DNA of 9,810 nt, from the NCBI GenBank assembly GCA_022729775.1, contig DZBA01000108.1, forward strand, positions 1-9,810, given 5' to 3'. Numbering within the stretch: the stretch's first letter is position 1; every line of letters starts with the position of its first letter. Origin of the DNA: Anaerolinea thermophila. Its GTDB lineage: Bacteria; Chloroflexota; Anaerolineae; Anaerolineales; Villigracilaceae. The notes below the pieces were generated by a model. It was not told the DNA's origin. It saw nothing but the letters and a program-made list of their open reading frames with translations, and ran no database searches. Both the position numbers and the translations under genes were made by a program. This document shows positions 1 through 6,823 of this stretch, one piece after another.

Positions 1-71
1 CGGAAATTTACGAAGGCACAAGCGAAATTCAACGCCTTGTTATTTCGCGCGGCGAACTGGGAATCAAGTAG
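1..71 (+). CDS. Acyl-CoA dehydrogenase, C-terminal end (partial)
   Basis: Reading from base 3 gives EIYEGTSEIQRLVISR, then GELGIK and a TAG stop at 69-71. The YEGT-x-EIQRLVI-x-R block is the hallmark C-terminal segment of the FAD-dependent acyl-CoA dehydrogenase family. In that family the segment follows the last helices of the all-alpha C-terminal domain and lies near the FAD of the neighbouring subunit. These enzymes introduce a double bond between C2 and C3 of an acyl-CoA and pass electrons to electron-transfer flavoprotein. Only about 22 residues lie inside the window, so chain-length or branched-chain specificity cannot be judged. The next gene follows after 34 bases on the same strand, and an acyl-CoA carboxylase lies about 3.6 kb downstream, which fits an acyl-CoA degradation neighbourhood. 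The family call rests on the short but very characteristic motif. Confidence 0.88.
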   Translation, partial: EIYEGTSEIQRLVISRGELGIK

Positions 72-90
72 GACAGCCTTTAGCCTGTCC
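71..90 (+). repeat. Short inverted repeat after the acyl-CoA dehydrogenase stop
   Basis: The arms ggacag (71-76) and ctgtcc (85-90) are perfect reverse complements around an 8-base loop. The left arm begins on the last base of the stop codon. There is no following T run, so this is not a classical intrinsic terminator. It may be a weak mRNA hairpin between two co-transcribed genes, or chance. Confidence 0.35.
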
Positions 91-105
91 TGTTATCAAA
101 AAAAT

Positions 106-1137
106 ATGAAAGCAATTCTTTTCCACAAACACGGCGGTCCCGAAGTTCTTGAATATGCCGACTTCCCCGCGCCTGAGCCAAAGGAGGGCGAGGCGCTGAT
201 TCGGCTTCGCGCCGCCGCGCTGAATCGAATGGATGTGCTGGTACGAAACGGCTGGCAGGGCTTGAAGTTGGATATGCCTCACATCAATGGCGCGGATGGC
301 GCAGGCGAAATTGCAGGGCTTGGCGCGGGTGTCGTGGATTTTCAAATTGGCGACCCTGTGGTTATCAACGCCAACATCGGCTGCGGTCAATGCGAGTTTT
401 GTCTGGAAGGTCGGGATAATTTATGCCGCAACTGGCATTTGCTTGGAGAGACATTGCGCGGAACTTACGCGGAATATGTCTGCCTGCCCGCGTCCCAGCT
501 TTATAAACTCCCCGCGAAATTCGACTTCCACGCGGCGGCTGCGGCTGCGCTGGTTTATCAAACCGCATGGCATTCGATGGTCGCGCGCGGAAATGTCAAA
601 GCAGGCGAGACGCTTGCCATTGTCGGCGCGGGTGGCGGAGTCAACTCCGCGAGTATTCAAATCGGGAAGTATCTCGGCGCGAAGGTGATCGTCATCGGAT
701 CGAATGAAAAGAAGTTACAGGAAGCTGAAGCGATTGGCGCGGATGTTTTGATTGACCGCTCGAAGGAAGCCGATTGGTCGAAGGCGGTTTTTCTCGCAAC
801 CGAAAAGCGCGGCGTGGATGTCATTGTGGATAACGTTGGCACGACTTTCCCATTGAGTTTGCGCGCGTTGAAAAAAGGCGGGCGGTTGCTCACGGTTGGC
901 AACAGCGGCGCGCCCAAATTTGAAATTGATAACCGCTTTATTTTTGCAAAACACCTCTCCATTATCGGCTCTACCATGAGTACGCTCAAGGATTTTGCGG
1001 ATGTCATGGATTTGGTTGTCGCGGGCAAACTCAAGCCTATTCTCGATAAAATGTTTCCGTTGAAAGATGCCGCCGCCGCGCAGGAACGCTTGTGGCACGG
1101 TGAAAACTTCGGCAAGATTACGCTTGATATTTCATAA
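106..1137 (+). CDS. Zinc-binding medium-chain dehydrogenase/reductase (quinone-oxidoreductase-like alcohol dehydrogenase)
   Basis: This 343-residue NAD(P)-dependent oxidoreductase has a GroES-like N-terminal domain (about 1-130) and a Rossmann domain (about 145-290). Four cysteines, C93, C96, C99 and C107, have the spacing of the structural-zinc lobe of alcohol dehydrogenases. The catalytic-zinc positions are altered. The usual Cys in the N-terminal lobe aligns with N40 (ALNRMD), and the GHE motif reads GAD at 62-64. The enzyme is therefore probably not a zinc-catalysed alcohol dehydrogenase and may act as a quinone or enoyl reductase. The dinucleotide loop is GAGGGVN (174-180), with Asn where the third Gly of the motif is usual. 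I chose ATG 106 because MKAILFHKHGGPEVLEY is the normal family N-terminus. An in-frame ATG at 37 would add 23 residues overlapping the acyl-CoA dehydrogenase. No clear Shine-Dalgarno sequence precedes it. The substrate is unknown. Confidence 0.85.
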   Translation: MKAILFHKHGGPEVLEYADFPAPEPKEGEALIRLRAAALNRMDVLVRNGWQGLKLDMPHINGADGAGEIAGLGAGVVDFQIGDPVVINANIGCGQCEFCLEGRDNLCRNWHLLGETLRGTYAEYVCLPASQLYKLPAKFDFHAAAAAALVYQTAWHSMVARGNVKAGETLAIVGAGGGVNSASIQIGKYLGAKVIVIGSNEKKLQEAEAIGADVLIDRSKEADWSKAVFLATEKRGVDVIVDNVGTTFPLSLRALKKGGRLLTVGNSGAPKFEIDNRFIFAKHLSIIGSTMSTLKDFADVMDLVVAGKLKPILDKMFPLKDAAAAQERLWHGENFGKITLDIS

Positions 1138-1152
1138 GGATTGACACAACGC

Positions 1153-1192
1153 AGGTAGGTCGCGTTTCTATTTGGTGAGACGCGACCTATCT
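1153..1192 (+). terminator. Strong hairpin, possible transcription terminator or dispersed repeat
   Basis: Bases 1153-1168 pair with 1177-1192 to form a stem of about 16 base pairs (two G-U) around an 8-base loop. The core taggtcgcgt (1156-1165) against acgcgaccta (1180-1189) is perfect and GC-rich. The hairpin starts 15 bases after the stop of the oxidoreductase gene and ends 17 bases before the next start, so it could end the upstream transcript. The bases after it (tctcgcatttc) include only a short T tract, which weakens a classical rho-independent call. It could instead be a dispersed palindromic element. Confidence 0.45.
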
Positions 1193-1209
1193 CGCATTTC
1201 AAAGAAACA

Positions 1210-3291
1210 ATGAAATTATTGAAACGATTTTCTCTTTTTGAAATTGTATTGTTCATCGTCATCATGGGCATTCATTTATACGCTGCAACAGCGGATGCGT
1301 ATAATTTCCCCAACACGTGGTTCATCCGCGATGACGCGTATTATTACTTCAAGGTTGCGCAAAATATTACAGAGGGTTTGGGCAGCACTTTTGACGGCAT
1401 CAACCCCACGAATGGGTATCATCCGCTGTGGATGTTGGTTTGCATTCCCATTTTTTACTTTGCCCGTTTTGACTTGATTCTACCGCTGCGAATTTTATTG
1501 ATGGTCGTTGCCTTGCTTCAGGCGGGGACGGCGATTCTGTTGTATCGGATTATCTCGCGTTCGCTTTCGCGCTCTGTTGCTATGCTCGCCGCGAGTTTCT
1601 GGGCGTTCGAGCCATATATTCATTACGCGCTCTATCGTCCCGGCTTGGAAAGTCCGCTGGCTGTGTTTTTGATTGTGCTGTTCATCGAGCGTCTTGGCAG
1701 GTTCGAGTCGGACTGGCGGACAAATGAAGTGACCGGCGCGCAAATTAGCTGGCTGGCTGTGATTGCCGCGCTGATGATGTTCAGCCGATTGGACTTGGTC
1801 TTTCTTGCTGTTATTGCGGGAATTTACATCGTCTTTCGTGGGCATCCGCTGCGTTATCTGCTGCCGCTGGATATTGCGGTCATGTTTTTTTCTATGACCA
1901 CTTCGATTGCGCTGCGGCTTGGCTTTCCTGATTACAACGAATATGCGGCTTCGGCAGTGTTTTCTACCATTATTGCAATTATCTTGAAGACGGCGGTATT
2001 TTATTTTGCGGGATTGTATCAACATCCAAATAGAAAGACTGTGGGCGAATTGGCGCGTAAGACTTTTGTGGCGTCTCTTGTTGGTTCAACGCTCTTTTTT
2101 ATATCCATACTTTTTTTTATGCAGGCTGGCGTTGTAAAAAGCTTTCCGAGCATTGCCCTGTTATTTGATTGGGGCATTGGTCTTTCTTTGATGTTCACGC
2201 TGAGATTATCTGCCCGCTGGTTTGGGAACAAGGTAATTAATGCAAATTTGTCCACGCCGCAGCCCGTGACAGAATTGCGCTTGAACTGGAGTAAATGGAT
2301 TGGCGAAGGCTGGCTATATTATCGCGTTTTGGGCGGATCGCTCGCGCTGTATATGCTGTATAACAAAGTTGCTTTCGGCGTATCGAGTCCGGTCAGCGGA
2401 CAAATCAAACGCTGGTGGGGAACCTTGCTGCATACGGTTTACGATTATCCCGCCAATGACTGGACAGCCTTTTTCGGAATTGCTTATCACGGTCACTACG
2501 ATTCGTGGGCGCCGATTTCTCATACGATTGGCTTGCTGGCGAAGTGGATTAAACCCTTATATCGCGGCTCAGACACAGAGGATGTTCGTTATTACATCGT
2601 CATGTCCGTTTTGGTCTTGATGCTCTTTCTGATTCTCATTCTTAACGCGCGGCGTACATTGCGCGCATTTTCAAACATGGCGTTGATTCCCCTGCTGGCT
2701 GGCAGCGTCATTCACACCTTGTCTTACACAGCTACCGCTTACGGCGGCGCGAAGGAATGGTACTGGCTGAGTCAAATGCTGCTGGCGGTATTTATCCTCA
2801 GCATGGCAATTGATTTTCTTCTAAAGCCGCTGCGAAGATTTACGTCCTTGCGTTTATCTTTTGATATTGCGGCTGTTGCGGCTGGCATTTCCTTTGTGTA
2901 CGTTCTCGGTGGTTTTATTTTTACGAACATCCTGCATAATTATTACCCTGCCGACCAGCCTTATATGGAAGTTACGACATATCTCGAAGAGCATACCCGC
3001 CCCAATACAATAATCGGCATGACTGGCGGCGGAAATGTCGCGTACTTTATCAAAGACCGCACCATTGTCAATATGGATGGGCTGATCAATAGCTATGAAT
3101 ATTTCCATGCTTTGCAGCAAAGAGAAGCGCCGCTATACCTGCGCAACCGCGGAATGCGGGTAGTCTTTGCAAATATTAGGCTGCTTTCCTTCCCGCCGTA
3201 TGACAACCAGTTTACGCCTTATTTGGTGACATTCGACGCCTTGGGAAATAAAAACCTCATGTGGTTGATGCCCAAACCTAAAAAATGGTAA
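1210..3291 (+). CDS. GT-C-like polytopic membrane protein, putative glycosyltransferase
   Basis: This 693-residue protein is very hydrophobic. It has a first membrane helix at about 9-27, many further helices up to about residue 570, and a C-terminal soluble segment of about 120 residues. The first loop carries an Asp pair, D41-D42, in RDDAYYYFKVAQN, followed by GSTFDGINPTNGYHPLW (58-74). Acidic residues in the first external loop are the usual catalytic or metal site of GT-C glycosyltransferases, which transfer sugars from polyprenyl-phosphate donors on the outer face of the membrane. The C-terminal segment contains VNMDGLINS (around D623), a block I associate from memory with related uncharacterised membrane proteins. 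I chose ATG 1210, since it directly precedes a typical charged start (MKLLKR) before the first helix. The upstream AAAG is only a weak ribosome-binding site. T runs of 7-8 bases occur within helix-coding parts. Donor and acceptor are unknown, and GT39/PMT-type or arabinosyltransferase-like are both possible. Confidence 0.65.
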   Translation: MKLLKRFSLFEIVLFIVIMGIHLYAATADAYNFPNTWFIRDDAYYYFKVAQNITEGLGSTFDGINPTNGYHPLWMLVCIPIFYFARFDLILPLRILLMVVALLQAGTAILLYRIISRSLSRSVAMLAASFWAFEPYIHYALYRPGLESPLAVFLIVLFIERLGRFESDWRTNEVTGAQISWLAVIAALMMFSRLDLVFLAVIAGIYIVFRGHPLRYLLPLDIAVMFFSMTTSIALRLGFPDYNEYAASAVFSTIIAIILKTAVFYFAGLYQHPNRKTVGELARKTFVASLVGSTLFFISILFFMQAGVVKSFPSIALLFDWGIGLSLMFTLRLSARWFGNKVINANLSTPQPVTELRLNWSKWIGEGWLYYRVLGGSLALYMLYNKVAFGVSSPVSGQIKRWWGTLLHTVYDYPANDWTAFFGIAYHGHYDSWAPISHTIGLLAKWIKPLYRGSDTEDVRYYIVMSVLVLMLFLILILNARRTLRAFSNMALIPLLAGSVIHTLSYTATAYGGAKEWYWLSQMLLAVFILSMAIDFLLKPLRRFTSLRLSFDIAAVAAGISFVYVLGGFIFTNILHNYYPADQPYMEVTTYLEEHTRPNTIIGMTGGGNVAYFIKDRTIVNMDGLINSYEYFHALQQREAPLYLRNRGMRVVFANIRLLSFPPYDNQFTPYLVTFDALGNKNLMWLMPKPKKW

Positions 3292-3298
3292 AAAATAG

Positions 3299-3715
3299 AT
3301 GAGCAGACCACCTTTTCGAGTAACCCTACTGCTTGCGTTGGTGTTATTCATATTTGTATGGAATATCTTGCGCGTATGGACTGCGCTTGCGTGGTGGGAC
3401 GCGTTGAATGAATTTGCCGCGCAGCCGAATTCTTTGCTGATTATAATCAGCGGCGGCGTATGGGTTTGCGCGTCGCTTTTCCTGATGTGGGCTGTTTTGC
3501 AGAGAAAAATATGGTCAGATAAGTTGTTGATTACGCTGTCTATTGCGTATACATTATGGTATTGGTTTGAAAAATTCGTATGGGGTAACCCGCAACGAAA
3601 TTGGTTGTTCGCTGTTATGATAAATCTGGTGTTGTTTGTTTTCATCCTGTTCGCTACCAAATCATTGTCGAGAGAGGCTTATGAGCGAAAATTCGAAAAT
3701 CCAACAATTGAATGA
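3299..3715 (+). CDS. Small four-helix membrane protein of unknown function
   Basis: I do not recognise this 138-residue protein. Four hydrophobic stretches are visible at about residues 8-30, 44-67, 75-95 and 103-123. A short basic N-terminus (MSRPPFR) precedes them, and a charged tail (SREAYERKFENPTIE) probably faces the cytoplasm. It is rich in Trp, with WW and WYW pairs near helix ends. It starts 7 bases after the stop of the GT-C-like protein, so the two are probably co-transcribed and may function together. Its last 35 bases overlap the start of the carboxyltransferase gene in another reading frame, and the ribosome-binding site of that gene lies inside it. No strong Shine-Dalgarno sequence precedes ATG 3299. 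The frame is open over its whole length and the hydrophobic pattern is regular, which supports a real gene. Confidence 0.72.
   Translation: MSRPPFRVTLLLALVLFIFVWNILRVWTALAWWDALNEFAAQPNSLLIIISGGVWVCASLFLMWAVLQRKIWSDKLLITLSIAYTLWYWFEKFVWGNPQRNWLFAVMINLVLFVFILFATKSLSREAYERKFENPTIE
3671..3677 (+). promoter_or_regulatory. Ribosome-binding site of the carboxyltransferase gene
   Basis: The sequence agagagg lies three bases before ATG 3681 and inside the end of the upstream membrane-protein gene. It supports ATG 3681 over the in-frame upstream ATG at 3636, which would add 15 residues not expected in the family. The spacing is shorter than ideal. Confidence 0.5.
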
Positions 3716-5228
3716 TATGCGGGTGAAATCGCATCTTGGCGGGGGACAAGTCCGCATTGACGCGCAGCATAAAAAGGGAAGACTAACTGCGCGCGAACGT
3801 TTGGACTTGTTGTTAGACAAAGGTTCCTTCCGCGAAGTGGATGCTTTTGTCGTCCACCGCACAACAGACTTTGGGCTCGACGAACAAAAATACACGGGCG
3901 ACTCTGTTGTAACCGGATGGGGAACCATCGAAGGCAGGCTTGTGTATGTCTTCTCGCAAGATTTCACTGTCTTCGGCGGAAGTCTGGGCGAAGTTCACGC
4001 GGAAAAAATTTGCAAGATCATGGATATGGCGATGAAAAACGGCGCGCCTGTTATTGGTTTGAACGATTCGGGCGGCGCGCGAATTCAAGAAGGCGTGGTG
4101 GCGCTGGGTGGTTACGCGGATATTTTCCTGCGTAATACAATGGCTTCCGGCGTAATCCCGCAAATCTCAGCCATCATGGGACCTTGTGCGGGTGGCGCGG
4201 TTTATTCCCCCGCGCTGACCGATTTTATTTTTATGACGCGCAACACGTCTTATATGTTCGTCACAGGACCTGATGTGGTCAAGACCGTGACGCATGAAGA
4301 AGTGACGCAGGAAGAACTTGGCGGCGCGAGCGTTCATTCCGAAAAATCGGGCGTGTGCCATCTTGCCGCAGACAGCGAAGCGGATACCTTGTACCTCATC
4401 CGTAAACTGCTTGCTTATCTTCCGCAAAATAATATGGAAGACCCGCCATTCGTCCCCGGTGACGACCCGCTGCGGATGGAAGAGGAATTGAACAGCATCA
4501 TCCCCGATGACCCGAACAAACCTTATGACATTAAAGATGTCATTCATAAGATTGTGGACGATGGACAATTCTACGAAATTCATGAGAACTTTGCGCCGAA
4601 TATCGTGGTCGGCTTTGCGCGGCTGGGCGGACATTCCATCGGCATTGTTGCCAACCAGCCGGCAGTGCTGGCAGGCGTGCTGGATATTGACGCAAGCGAA
4701 AAAGGCGCGCGCTTTGTGCGTTTCTGCGATTCGTTTAATATTCCCATTCTTACCTTTGAAGATGTCCCCGGCTTTTTGCCCGGCACCAATCAAGAACATC
4801 ATGGCATTATTCGTTCCGGCGCAAAATTGCTGTATGCGTATTGCGAGGCGACTGTGCCAAAGTTGACGGTCATCACGCGCAAGGCGTATGGCGGCGCATA
4901 TTGCGTTATGTCATCCAAGCACATTCGCAGTGATGTAAATCTCGCGTGGCCCACTTCTGAAATCGCGGTGATGGGACCTGAGGGCGCGGTGAATATCATC
5001 TTCCGCAAGGAACTCGACGCGGCGGATGACCCTGTCAAGCGCAAAGCGGAATTGGTCGCAGATTACAAAGAGAAATTTGCCAATCCTTATGTTGCGGCGC
5101 AGCGCGGTTACATTGACGATGTCATCGAACCCAAAGAGACGCGCCCGCGCTTGATCAACGCGCTTGAGATGTTAAGCAACAAGCGCGATGCGAATCCTGC
5201 CAAGAAACACGGGAATATTCCTTTATAG
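3681..5228 (+). CDS. Acyl-CoA carboxylase carboxyltransferase (beta) subunit, propionyl-CoA carboxylase type
   Basis: This 515-residue subunit has the usual length of PccB-type carboxyltransferases. It moves the carboxyl group from carboxybiotin to an acyl-CoA such as propionyl-CoA or acetyl-CoA. The N-terminal crotonase-fold half opens with the family block GRLTARERLDLLLD (33-46). It carries the first oxyanion site at DSGGARIQEGV (129-139) and GPCAGGA (167-173). GGASVHSEKSGV (214-225) is closer to propionyl-CoA than to methylcrotonyl-CoA carboxylases. The second half has FEDVPGFLPG, RKAYGGAY (400-407) and WPTSEIAVMGPEGA (423-436), which form the biotin-side site. The residue after GGAY, thought to set acyl-chain preference, is Cys408. 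Propionyl-CoA enzymes have Asp there and some acetyl-CoA-accepting ones Ile. The separate downstream biotin carboxylase gene makes a sodium-pump decarboxylase (MmdA) unlikely. I chose ATG 3681 on family alignment and ribosome-binding site. It overlaps the upstream gene by 35 bases. Confidence 0.93.
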   Translation: MSENSKIQQLNDMRVKSHLGGGQVRIDAQHKKGRLTARERLDLLLDKGSFREVDAFVVHRTTDFGLDEQKYTGDSVVTGWGTIEGRLVYVFSQDFTVFGGSLGEVHAEKICKIMDMAMKNGAPVIGLNDSGGARIQEGVVALGGYADIFLRNTMASGVIPQISAIMGPCAGGAVYSPALTDFIFMTRNTSYMFVTGPDVVKTVTHEEVTQEELGGASVHSEKSGVCHLAADSEADTLYLIRKLLAYLPQNNMEDPPFVPGDDPLRMEEELNSIIPDDPNKPYDIKDVIHKIVDDGQFYEIHENFAPNIVVGFARLGGHSIGIVANQPAVLAGVLDIDASEKGARFVRFCDSFNIPILTFEDVPGFLPGTNQEHHGIIRSGAKLLYAYCEATVPKLTVITRKAYGGAYCVMSSKHIRSDVNLAWPTSEIAVMGPEGAVNIIFRKELDAADDPVKRKAELVADYKEKFANPYVAAQRGYIDDVIEPKETRPRLINALEMLSNKRDANPAKKHGNIPL

Positions 5229-5291
5229 GTTTTAGGTTGCGTATATCAGGTTTCAGGTTCTTGCAACTTTTAACCTGCAATCTTCAACCTA
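5229..5291. repeat. Degenerate direct and inverted aggtt/aacct repeats in the gap before the biotin carboxylase
   Basis: The gap contains repeated units on the pattern ttaggtt or tcaggtt (ttttaggttgc, atcaggtttcaggttc) followed by their complements (ttgcaac, taacctgcaa, caaccta). Possible pairings are taggttg (5233-5239) with caaccta (5285-5291), and caggtt (5254-5259) with aacctg (5272-5277) around a 12-base loop. This low-complexity mosaic resembles a degenerate dispersed intergenic repeat and not a gene. It could fold in the mRNA between the two carboxylase genes. Confidence 0.5.
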
Positions 5292-5297
5292 CTATGC

Positions 5298-5301
5298 GGA
5301 G
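5298..5301 (+). promoter_or_regulatory. Ribosome-binding site of the biotin carboxylase gene, in a small hairpin
   Basis: The sequence ggag lies five bases before ATG 5307, good spacing for a Shine-Dalgarno site. It sits in a short palindrome in which tatgc (5293-5297) can pair with gcata (5301-5305) around gga. The core of the site would then be in the loop. The stem is only five base pairs and may be chance. Confidence 0.5.
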
Positions 5302-5306
5302 CATAT

Positions 5307-6815
5307 ATGTTCAACAAAGTATTAGTAGCAAATCGTGGCGAGATCGCAGTCCGCATTATTCGCGCCTGTCGTGAATTGGGCATTAATACCGTTGCGGTAT
5401 TTTCCGAAGCGGATCGAAATGCGCTGCATGTCCGTTACGCGGATGAGGCATATTTGATTGGTCCCGCGCCTTCGCGTGAATCATATCTGCGCGCGGATAA
5501 AATCTTCGAGGTTGCGAAAAAGTCCGGCGCGGATGCAATCCATCCCGGATACGGCTTTCTCGCGGAACGCGAGGATTTCGCGGCGGAATGCGCGCATCGC
5601 GGAATTACCTTTATCGGTCCCAAGCCATCTTCGATTGCGGCAATGGGCGATAAAGGCAAGGCGCGCGCGACGGTCATCAAGGCGGGGATTCCGGTTGTGA
5701 CCGGCACCGAAGATGTCGGCAACATGACCAACGAAGACCTTTTGCGAATTGCGCCCACCATCGGCTTTCCGCTTTTGATTAAGGCAACGGCTGGCGGCGG
5801 CGGAAAAGGAATGCGCGAGGTAAAGACTATCGAAGAAATGCCAATGCTGCTGGATTCCGCACGGCGCGAAGCAGAGTCGGCATTTGGCGATGGCAACGTG
5901 TATCTCGAAAAATTGGTCGAGGGCGCGCGTCACATCGAATTCCAGATTCTCGCGGATTCGTTTGGAAATGTGATTCATCTTGGCGAGCGCGAATGTTCCA
6001 TTCAGCGTCGTCATCAAAAACTGTTGGAAGAATCGCCATCCATTTTTCTCGATGAAGACCTGCGCGCCAAGATGGGCGAGGTGGCGGTCAAGTCTGCGCA
6101 GGCGGTGGATTATGTCAGCGCGGGGACGATTGAGTTTTTAGTAGACAAGGATAAGAATTTTTATTTCCTTGAAATGAACACGCGCTTGCAGGTGGAGCAT
6201 CCCATTACAGAGATGGTGACAGGCGTGGACATTGTCGCGGAGCAGCTCCGCATTGCGCGCGGCAGGCAGCTTAGCTATAAACAGGAAGATATCAAACAGC
6301 GCGGACATGCCATCGAGTGCCGTGTTAATGCCGAAGACCCATTCAACGGATTTATGCCGTCCACCGGACAAATTACGCATAGCATTCTGCCCACCGGTCC
6401 CGGTGTGCGTATTGATACGGGCGTATACCCCGGCTTTGAAATCACGCCGTATTACGACCCAATGATTGCCAAGTTGATTGTTTGGGGTGAAACGCGCGGG
6501 CAGGCGATTTTGAGAATGCGCCGCGCGCTGGAAGAATATCGCATTGTCGGCGTGCGCACCAACATTCCCTTCCACCAGACCTTGATGGACTCGCACCGCT
6601 TTATGGGCGGTCAGTTCGATACGCGCTTTGTCGAGGAAAGATTTTCAATGGATGACGCTGTGGAGGCGCGCGCGGCAAGCGCGGAAATCGCGGCGATTTT
6701 TGCGGCGTTGGTTGCCCACCAGCAGACTGAACGCAACGCGAATATTGTCCGCCGTAACGAGCGCGATACTTCAAACTGGAAATGGGTCGGGCGTTGGGAA
6801 AGAATGCACAGGTAG
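5307..6815 (+). CDS. accC: Biotin carboxylase (alpha) subunit of acyl-CoA carboxylase
   Basis: This 502-residue subunit carboxylates biotin on the carrier protein using ATP and bicarbonate. The biotin-carboxylase fold spans about 1-446: an N-terminal domain starting MFNKVLVANRGEIAVRIIRA, a central ATP-grasp domain with the glycine loop KATAGGGGKGMR (159-170), and a C-terminal domain. Residues matching the E. coli AccC active site are all present: K116, K159, H209, E211, K238, E276, E289, N291, R293 and R339. About 50 further residues (450-502) extend past the usual end of AccC and include NWKWVGR (490-496). This resembles the start of the linker that follows the biotin-carboxylase domain in long propionyl-CoA carboxylase alpha chains. 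The enzyme therefore looks like a long alpha chain split before its carrier part. The start is fixed by the family N-terminus and a ggag site. The carrier gene begins 8 bases after the stop. The symbol denotes family, not proven acetyl-CoA specificity. Confidence 0.95.
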   Translation: MFNKVLVANRGEIAVRIIRACRELGINTVAVFSEADRNALHVRYADEAYLIGPAPSRESYLRADKIFEVAKKSGADAIHPGYGFLAEREDFAAECAHRGITFIGPKPSSIAAMGDKGKARATVIKAGIPVVTGTEDVGNMTNEDLLRIAPTIGFPLLIKATAGGGGKGMREVKTIEEMPMLLDSARREAESAFGDGNVYLEKLVEGARHIEFQILADSFGNVIHLGERECSIQRRHQKLLEESPSIFLDEDLRAKMGEVAVKSAQAVDYVSAGTIEFLVDKDKNFYFLEMNTRLQVEHPITEMVTGVDIVAEQLRIARGRQLSYKQEDIKQRGHAIECRVNAEDPFNGFMPSTGQITHSILPTGPGVRIDTGVYPGFEITPYYDPMIAKLIVWGETRGQAILRMRRALEEYRIVGVRTNIPFHQTLMDSHRFMGGQFDTRFVEERFSMDDAVEARAASAEIAAIFAALVAHQQTERNANIVRRNERDTSNWKWVGRWERMHR

Positions 6816-6823
6816 GTTGAGCG

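Noticed and set aside
37..105. Upstream ATG extending the oxidoreductase by 23 residues
   Set aside because: The extension overlaps the acyl-CoA dehydrogenase and lies outside the family N-terminus. ATG 106 gives the standard MKAI start.
1141..1170. Perfect TTGACA just after the oxidoreductase stop, as a possible -35 promoter element for the GT-C-like gene
   Set aside because: No good -10 hexamer lies 16-18 bases downstream. The sequence there is the hairpin arm, and nearby hexamers match the consensus poorly.
657..1271. 204-residue minus-strand open frame
   Set aside because: It runs antisense across the oxidoreductase gene, whose protein is clearly recognisable. Its translation shows no domain, and such shadows are expected with this codon bias.
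2111..2118. Run of eight T in the GT-C-like gene as a possible frameshift or slippage site
   Set aside because: The frame and the hydrophobic helix continue unbroken on both sides, so there is no sign of an actual frameshift.
4167..4802. 211-residue minus-strand open frame
   Set aside because: It lies entirely antisense to the conserved carboxyltransferase and has no recognisable motif.
5261..5295. TTGCAA and TACTAT as an internal promoter before the biotin carboxylase
   Set aside because: The spacing is 23 bases, too long for a standard promoter, and both hexamers are imperfect within low-complexity DNA.
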